A DNA stretch of 8,398 nucleotides. Source: an uncultured Clostridia bacterium (lineage in GTDB: Bacteria; Bacillota; Clostridia; HGM11514). A program made the translations under genes and the position numbers. Where the stretch lies: the NCBI GenBank assembly GCA_934489915.1, contig CAKSSZ010000052.1, positions 1-8,398 of the forward strand, read 5' to 3'. How positions within the stretch are numbered: the first letter of the stretch is position 1; each line of letters starts with the position of its first letter. Below, piece by piece: positions 5,939 to 8,398 of this stretch. Below the pieces are notes generated by a model. It did no database searches. It was not told the DNA's origin and saw only the letters and a program-made list of their open reading frames with translations.

Positions 5939-7518
5939 TAGTGATCTCCGCTAAACAGATAATAACGCCGCTGCGGTAAATAGAAATCAGCCAAAAACGC
6001 ATGCTTTACAATGTCCTTTGCCTTCCTTCCCTCCCATTCAGGCAAATAGCCGCGGCAAAATTCGGGTCGTTCTAACAGCTGAAAGAAAAGCGGCTGCAAG
6101 GACGGCCTGGGTTCCATATAAGGTGGAACCGGCGCCCCACCGGTATGAAAGAGCCAATCAAACCGCAGATATTCGGCAAACAGCTTGTCCTCCCCTACGG
6201 TTTTCGTCATAAAACAAAAGAAAATTTCATACAGCTTTTTTTGCGCCAATGCTCCCAAACCGTCAAACTCCTTAGAAAACGCTTCATAAAAAGCAAAGGC
6301 AGACGCAAAGCAAGTAACCGCATACGAAACACTTTTCGGAAAGGCTCCGCTGTTATAAAACCGATCCACCGTATCCGCAATTTGTTCCAATCTTGCCACC
6401 TGCTCATAGGTGAGAAAGGCGTTATCGTAAATTTCATACGGAGCGGATGCTGAATAACGGTATTGATAGCGATCTGCCTCCCGTCTGATTTTAGAACCCT
6501 TGAGCAGTTTTAAAAAGCCCACCTGCAGGCAATCTGATTGTAAGGCATATACATCATTAAAGGACGCCTGAAACAAAGCATAGCTTTCCCAGGGCATCCC
6601 GACAATCAAATCGGTGTGAACCGGAATATTCCCTTGCTTTACAAGGCGGGTAATGCGGTCAAACAATCGGGTGCAGTCCTCCTGGCGATCCACTGCACGA
6701 AGCGTTTTTGCATTGGTACTCTGAATCCCGATTTCAAATTGAAATTTGTGCTTTGGAACTGTTGCAAGAAGGGCGAGCTGATCATCCGTCAAAAGATCGC
6801 CGGACAATTCAAAATGAAATCGGGTATGATGACATTCAAATGCAGCAAATCGCCAGATTTCGTCCGCCCTGCGGCGTGCCGCATTAAAGGTGCGATCCAC
6901 AAATTTCACTAAATCAACTTCCGCTCGGTCGAAGGTGCATAAATCCCGGCAAACCCGCTCCACACTCATAAACCGCACCCCCTCCTCCACGGAGGAAAGG
7001 CAATAGCTGCAGGAGTAAGGACACCCTCGGGAGCTTTCATAATAAATAAGCCGGTGGCGGTTTGCGGCTAAATCCTCAGCAGAATAACAAAATGGCAGGT
7101 CGTCCAAAGGCGTCACCGGCACTCCGTGAATCACCCGTCCCGCAACCTTTCCCAACAAATAATCCGGCACGGACACCTCGCCTTCTCCGCAAATGATCAC
7201 ATCTGCAAAGGGGTATTGATCAGGGTCATAAGAAACTTCCGGACCGCCTAATAATATTTCACAATCCGGCTTCATCTTCTTTAAATCCATGCAAATTTGC
7301 CGTACAAGCTGAATATTCCATAAATAACAGGAAAATGCGTATACATCGCTTGTTTGCCGCAGCACAGCATCCATCAAACTGTGAAACGGCTCATTGATAG
7401 AACGCTCCAGCAGGGTAACAGAGATCCCTTTCCGTGACGCCGCAGCGCCCAGGGAACGAATCGCAAGAGAAGTATGGCAGTACTTTGCATTTAACCCGAT
7501 GAACGTGACCGATTTCAA
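5902..7518 (-). CDS. B12-binding-domain radical SAM protein (DUF4080 type)
   Basis: A 538-residue protein in three parts. Residues 1-130 form a cobalamin-binding-like Rossmann domain (GGPEVSYD at 91-98, GEGE at 111-114) without the DxHxxG motif of base-off B12 binding. Residues about 155-370 are a radical SAM barrel with the 4Fe-4S motif CPYSCSYC (Cys166, Cys170, Cys173) and the later FEIGIQSTN strand at 261-269. Residues about 370-535 match the DUF4080-type C-terminus from memory. The reaction and substrate of this family are not known to me; a methylation or another B12/SAM-dependent modification is possible. Start is TTG 7516-7518 with GGAGG 8 nt upstream; no nearby in-frame ATG competes. 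It has its own strong promoter (7561-7590), follows a sporulation gene cluster, and converges on the rhamnosidase with a 37-bp tail overlap. Confidence 0.88.
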   Translation of the reverse strand: MKSVTFIGLNAKYCHTSLAIRSLGAAASRKGISVTLLERSINEPFHSLMDAVLRQTSDVYAFSCYLWNIQLVRQICMDLKKMKPDCEILLGGPEVSYDPDQYPFADVIICGEGEVSVPDYLLGKVAGRVIHGVPVTPLDDLPFCYSAEDLAANRHRLIYYESSRGCPYSCSYCLSSVEEGVRFMSVERVCRDLCTFDRAEVDLVKFVDRTFNAARRRADEIWRFAAFECHHTRFHFELSGDLLTDDQLALLATVPKHKFQFEIGIQSTNAKTLRAVDRQEDCTRLFDRITRLVKQGNIPVHTDLIVGMPWESYALFQASFNDVYALQSDCLQVGFLKLLKGSKIRREADRYQYRYSASAPYEIYDNAFLTYEQVARLEQIADTVDRFYNSGAFPKSVSYAVTCFASAFAFYEAFSKEFDGLGALAQKKLYEIFFCFMTKTVGEDKLFAEYLRFDWLFHTGGAPVPPYMEPRPSLQPLFFQLLERPEFCRGYLPEWEGRKAKDIVKHAFLADFYLPQRRYYLFSGDHYYDVTDSISEKE

Positions 7519-7524
7519 GTTTTC

Positions 7525-7531
7525 TTCCTCC
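7525..7531 (-). promoter_or_regulatory. Ribosome binding site deciding the TTG start of the radical SAM gene
   Basis: GGAGGAA on the minus strand, with its GGAGG core 8 nt before the TTG, is an optimal site and supports the non-ATG start. Confidence 0.8.
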
Positions 7532-7560
7532 GTATCCTAATTTGTTGATTTTCTTTTTCC

Positions 7561-7590
7561 ATTATATCACAACAAGTTACTCATAGTCAA
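7561..7590 (-). promoter_or_regulatory. Extended -10 sigma-A promoter of the radical SAM gene
   Basis: Minus strand: -35 TTGACT (7590-7585), 18-nt spacer, -10 TATAAT (7566-7561) preceded by TGA (extended -10). The -35 and most of the upstream spacer lie within the final codons of the PRC-barrel gene (stop at 7577-7579). The core TGTGATATAAT is identical to that of the amidohydrolase promoter at 2423-2451. Confidence 0.75.
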
Positions 7591-7804
7591 CCAGAACAAT
7601 GTCACTTCCGATTTTTTTAATTGCCTCCCAGGGAATGATCCGGTCCTGCACTTTTCCAAACAGCCCCAAACGGCTTTCCCCCGGGACAATCAGCGATTCA
7701 ATCCGTCCCTCGTCCAAATCAAAGCCCACATCGCAAACAAAGCCCAGGCGCTGCCCGCTGGCGACATTGATAACCTCCTTTTGCCTCATATCGGAAATTC
7801 GCAT
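7577..7804 (-). CDS. ylmC: PRC-barrel sporulation protein, YlmC/YmxH family
   Basis: A 75-residue single-domain PRC-barrel protein, close to the usual family length of about 80. It begins with MRISDMRQKEVINV and ends with the typical IIPWEAIKKIG..IVLVDY pattern around residues 56-74; a SRLGLFGKV loop lies between. YlmC/YmxH proteins occur mainly in endospore formers and are linked to sporulation, but no molecular role is established that I know of. The ATG at 7804 follows AAGGGGGG with 6-nt spacing. It lies 18 nt after spmB, so it is probably the third gene of the spmA-spmB transcript, which fits the sporulation assignment. ylmC and ymxH are paralogues and the symbol cannot be settled from sequence alone. 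Confidence 0.85.
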   Translation of the reverse strand: MRISDMRQKEVINVASGQRLGFVCDVGFDLDEGRIESLIVPGESRLGLFGKVQDRIIPWEAIKKIGSDIVLVDYE

Positions 7805-7822
7805 CCAAATCCCCCCTTGCTC

Positions 7823-8320
7823 TTAACAAATTAAGACGCATACCATCATTCCCACCAGGTCGGCTGTCAGTGCTGCCGCTAAGGTATAACGCGTCTTGTG
7901 AATCCCTGCCGCCCCGAAATAAACGCTGATGGCATAAAATGTTGTTTCTGTCGAACCCATCATTACAGCCGCCATAAACCCCACCCGTGAATCGGCTCCG
8001 TAGGTATGAAGCAAATCACTGACAATGGCCAGAGAACCGCTCCCGGAGATCGGACGCATCAGCATCAGCGGCAACAACTCTTGGGGAATATGCAGCAGCC
8101 TTGTTACCGGTGAAAGCAATGAAGCCAATCCGTCCAACAAGCCTGACGCACGCATCATGCCAATCGCTGCCAGCAAGCCGATCAGAGACGGGGCAATCCG
8201 AACCGCAGCCAGCAAGCCCTCCCGTGTCCCGTCCAGAAAATGCTGATAACAGTCTGCACGGCAGATCAGTCCCATTAGTATAATGGCGCAGATAAAAACA
8301 GGTAAAATATAATCAGCCAT
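7823..8320 (-). CDS. spmB: Spore maturation protein B, membrane protein of the nucleoside-recognition (Gate) family
   Basis: A 165-residue hydrophobic protein with several membrane segments (about 3-20, 36-55, 112-136 and 145-165). The diagnostic stretch is MRPISGSGSLAIVSD at 88-102 followed by GFMAAVMMGSTETTFY at 114-129, characteristic of SpmB and the Gate domain. In Bacillus, SpmA and SpmB are needed for proper spore-core dehydration and heat resistance. I start it at ATG 8320 (MADYILPV), next to AAGGAGG; a longer reading from TTG 8377 would add 19 residues that are really the 3' coding sequence of spmA in another frame. The start overlaps the spmA stop by 8 bp, indicating translational coupling. 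Confidence 0.93.
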   Translation of the reverse strand: MADYILPVFICAIILMGLICRADCYQHFLDGTREGLLAAVRIAPSLIGLLAAIGMMRASGLLDGLASLLSPVTRLLHIPQELLPLMLMRPISGSGSLAIVSDLLHTYGADSRVGFMAAVMMGSTETTFYAISVYFGAAGIHKTRYTLAAALTADLVGMMVCVLIC

Positions 8321-8398
8321 GCCGCCTCCTTCGCCGCAATACGGCAGCACAGAACAAGCCGGCAAATAACGCAGCAATACTGGTTACCCAGCAATAAG
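8313..8398 (-). CDS. spmA: Spore maturation protein A, C-terminal fragment (partial at right edge)
   Basis: The last 27 codons and TGA stop (8315-8313) of a minus-strand gene that enters from the right edge. They encode one hydrophobic segment (WVTSIAALFAGLFCAAVL) ending in a run of arginines, RRRRRHG. This membrane anchor plus basic tail fits the C-terminus of SpmA, and the position directly before spmB with an ATGGCTGA-type 8-bp overlap is the usual spmA-spmB arrangement. The identification rests on context as much as on sequence. Confidence 0.72.
   Translation of the reverse strand, partial: YCWVTSIAALFAGLFCAAVLRRRRRHG
8325..8331 (-). promoter_or_regulatory. Ribosome binding site of spmB inside the end of spmA
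   Basis: AAGGAGG on the minus strand, 4 nt before the spmB ATG at 8320. It is read in the spmA frame as part of the arginine-rich tail. The spacing is short, so coupling to spmA translation probably matters. Confidence 0.75.

Noticed and set aside
5939..5985. CCGCTGCGG-type inverted repeat just after the rhamnosidase stop.
   Set aside because: The loop would be a single base and no T-run follows. It is coding sequence of the radical SAM gene.
8321..8377. Longer spmB starting at TTG 8377.
   Set aside because: The extra 19 residues overlap the spmA tail and are non-membrane, unlike known SpmB N-termini. AAGGAGG sits directly before ATG 8320.
1..8398. Mobile element, CRISPR array, tRNA or rRNA.
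   Set aside because: No transposase or integrase motifs, no spaced direct repeats, and no tRNA- or rRNA-like segments were seen on reading both strands; the window is almost completely filled by the protein-coding genes listed.

Overview
The window looks like chromosomal DNA from an endospore-forming Clostridia-type member of the Bacillota, possibly a gut or plant-debris lineage. The evidence is a spore-maturation gene pair (spmA/spmB), a YlmC/YmxH-type sporulation gene, strong AGGAGG-type ribosome binding sites, two TTG starts, and near-consensus sigma-A promoters. The genus is not identifiable from what I can see. Nearly every base is coding. There is no rRNA, tRNA, CRISPR array, transposon or phage gene, and no gene-free stretch longer than about 110 bases.

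Left part (1-5938): a carbohydrate locus built around a GH78 alpha-L-rhamnosidase. The rhamnosidase (3449-5938, +) is divergent from an AraC-family regulator (2486-3346, -). Their promoters physically overlap in the 102-bp gap, the usual layout of a regulator and its target. Downstream of the regulator on the minus strand are a metal-dependent amidohydrolase (1557-2354) and a two-module esterase-like protein, SGNH hydrolase plus alpha/beta hydrolase, cut by the left edge (1-1537). These last two form a tight pair with a 19-nt gap, led by a strong promoter at 2423-2451. None of the four has a signal peptide. My inference is intracellular trimming of imported, probably acylated, rhamnose-containing oligosaccharides or glycosides: esterase(s) remove acyl groups, the rhamnosidase releases L-rhamnose, and the amidohydrolase acts on an unidentified released group or lactone. 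No transporter or rhamnose-catabolic gene is visible.

Right part (5902-8398, all minus strand): the 3' tail of spmA overlaps spmB, which is followed after 18 nt by the PRC-barrel gene ylmC/ymxH. Next comes a B12-binding-domain radical SAM protein of the DUF4080 type. It has its own strong promoter, whose -35 box lies inside the end of the PRC-barrel gene. The radical SAM gene and the rhamnosidase converge and overlap tail to tail by 37 bp, so the two functional blocks meet without an intergenic terminator.

The points most worth a second look are the double-esterase fusion, the mutually exclusive divergent promoters, the orphan amidohydrolase, and the uncharacterised radical SAM enzyme.
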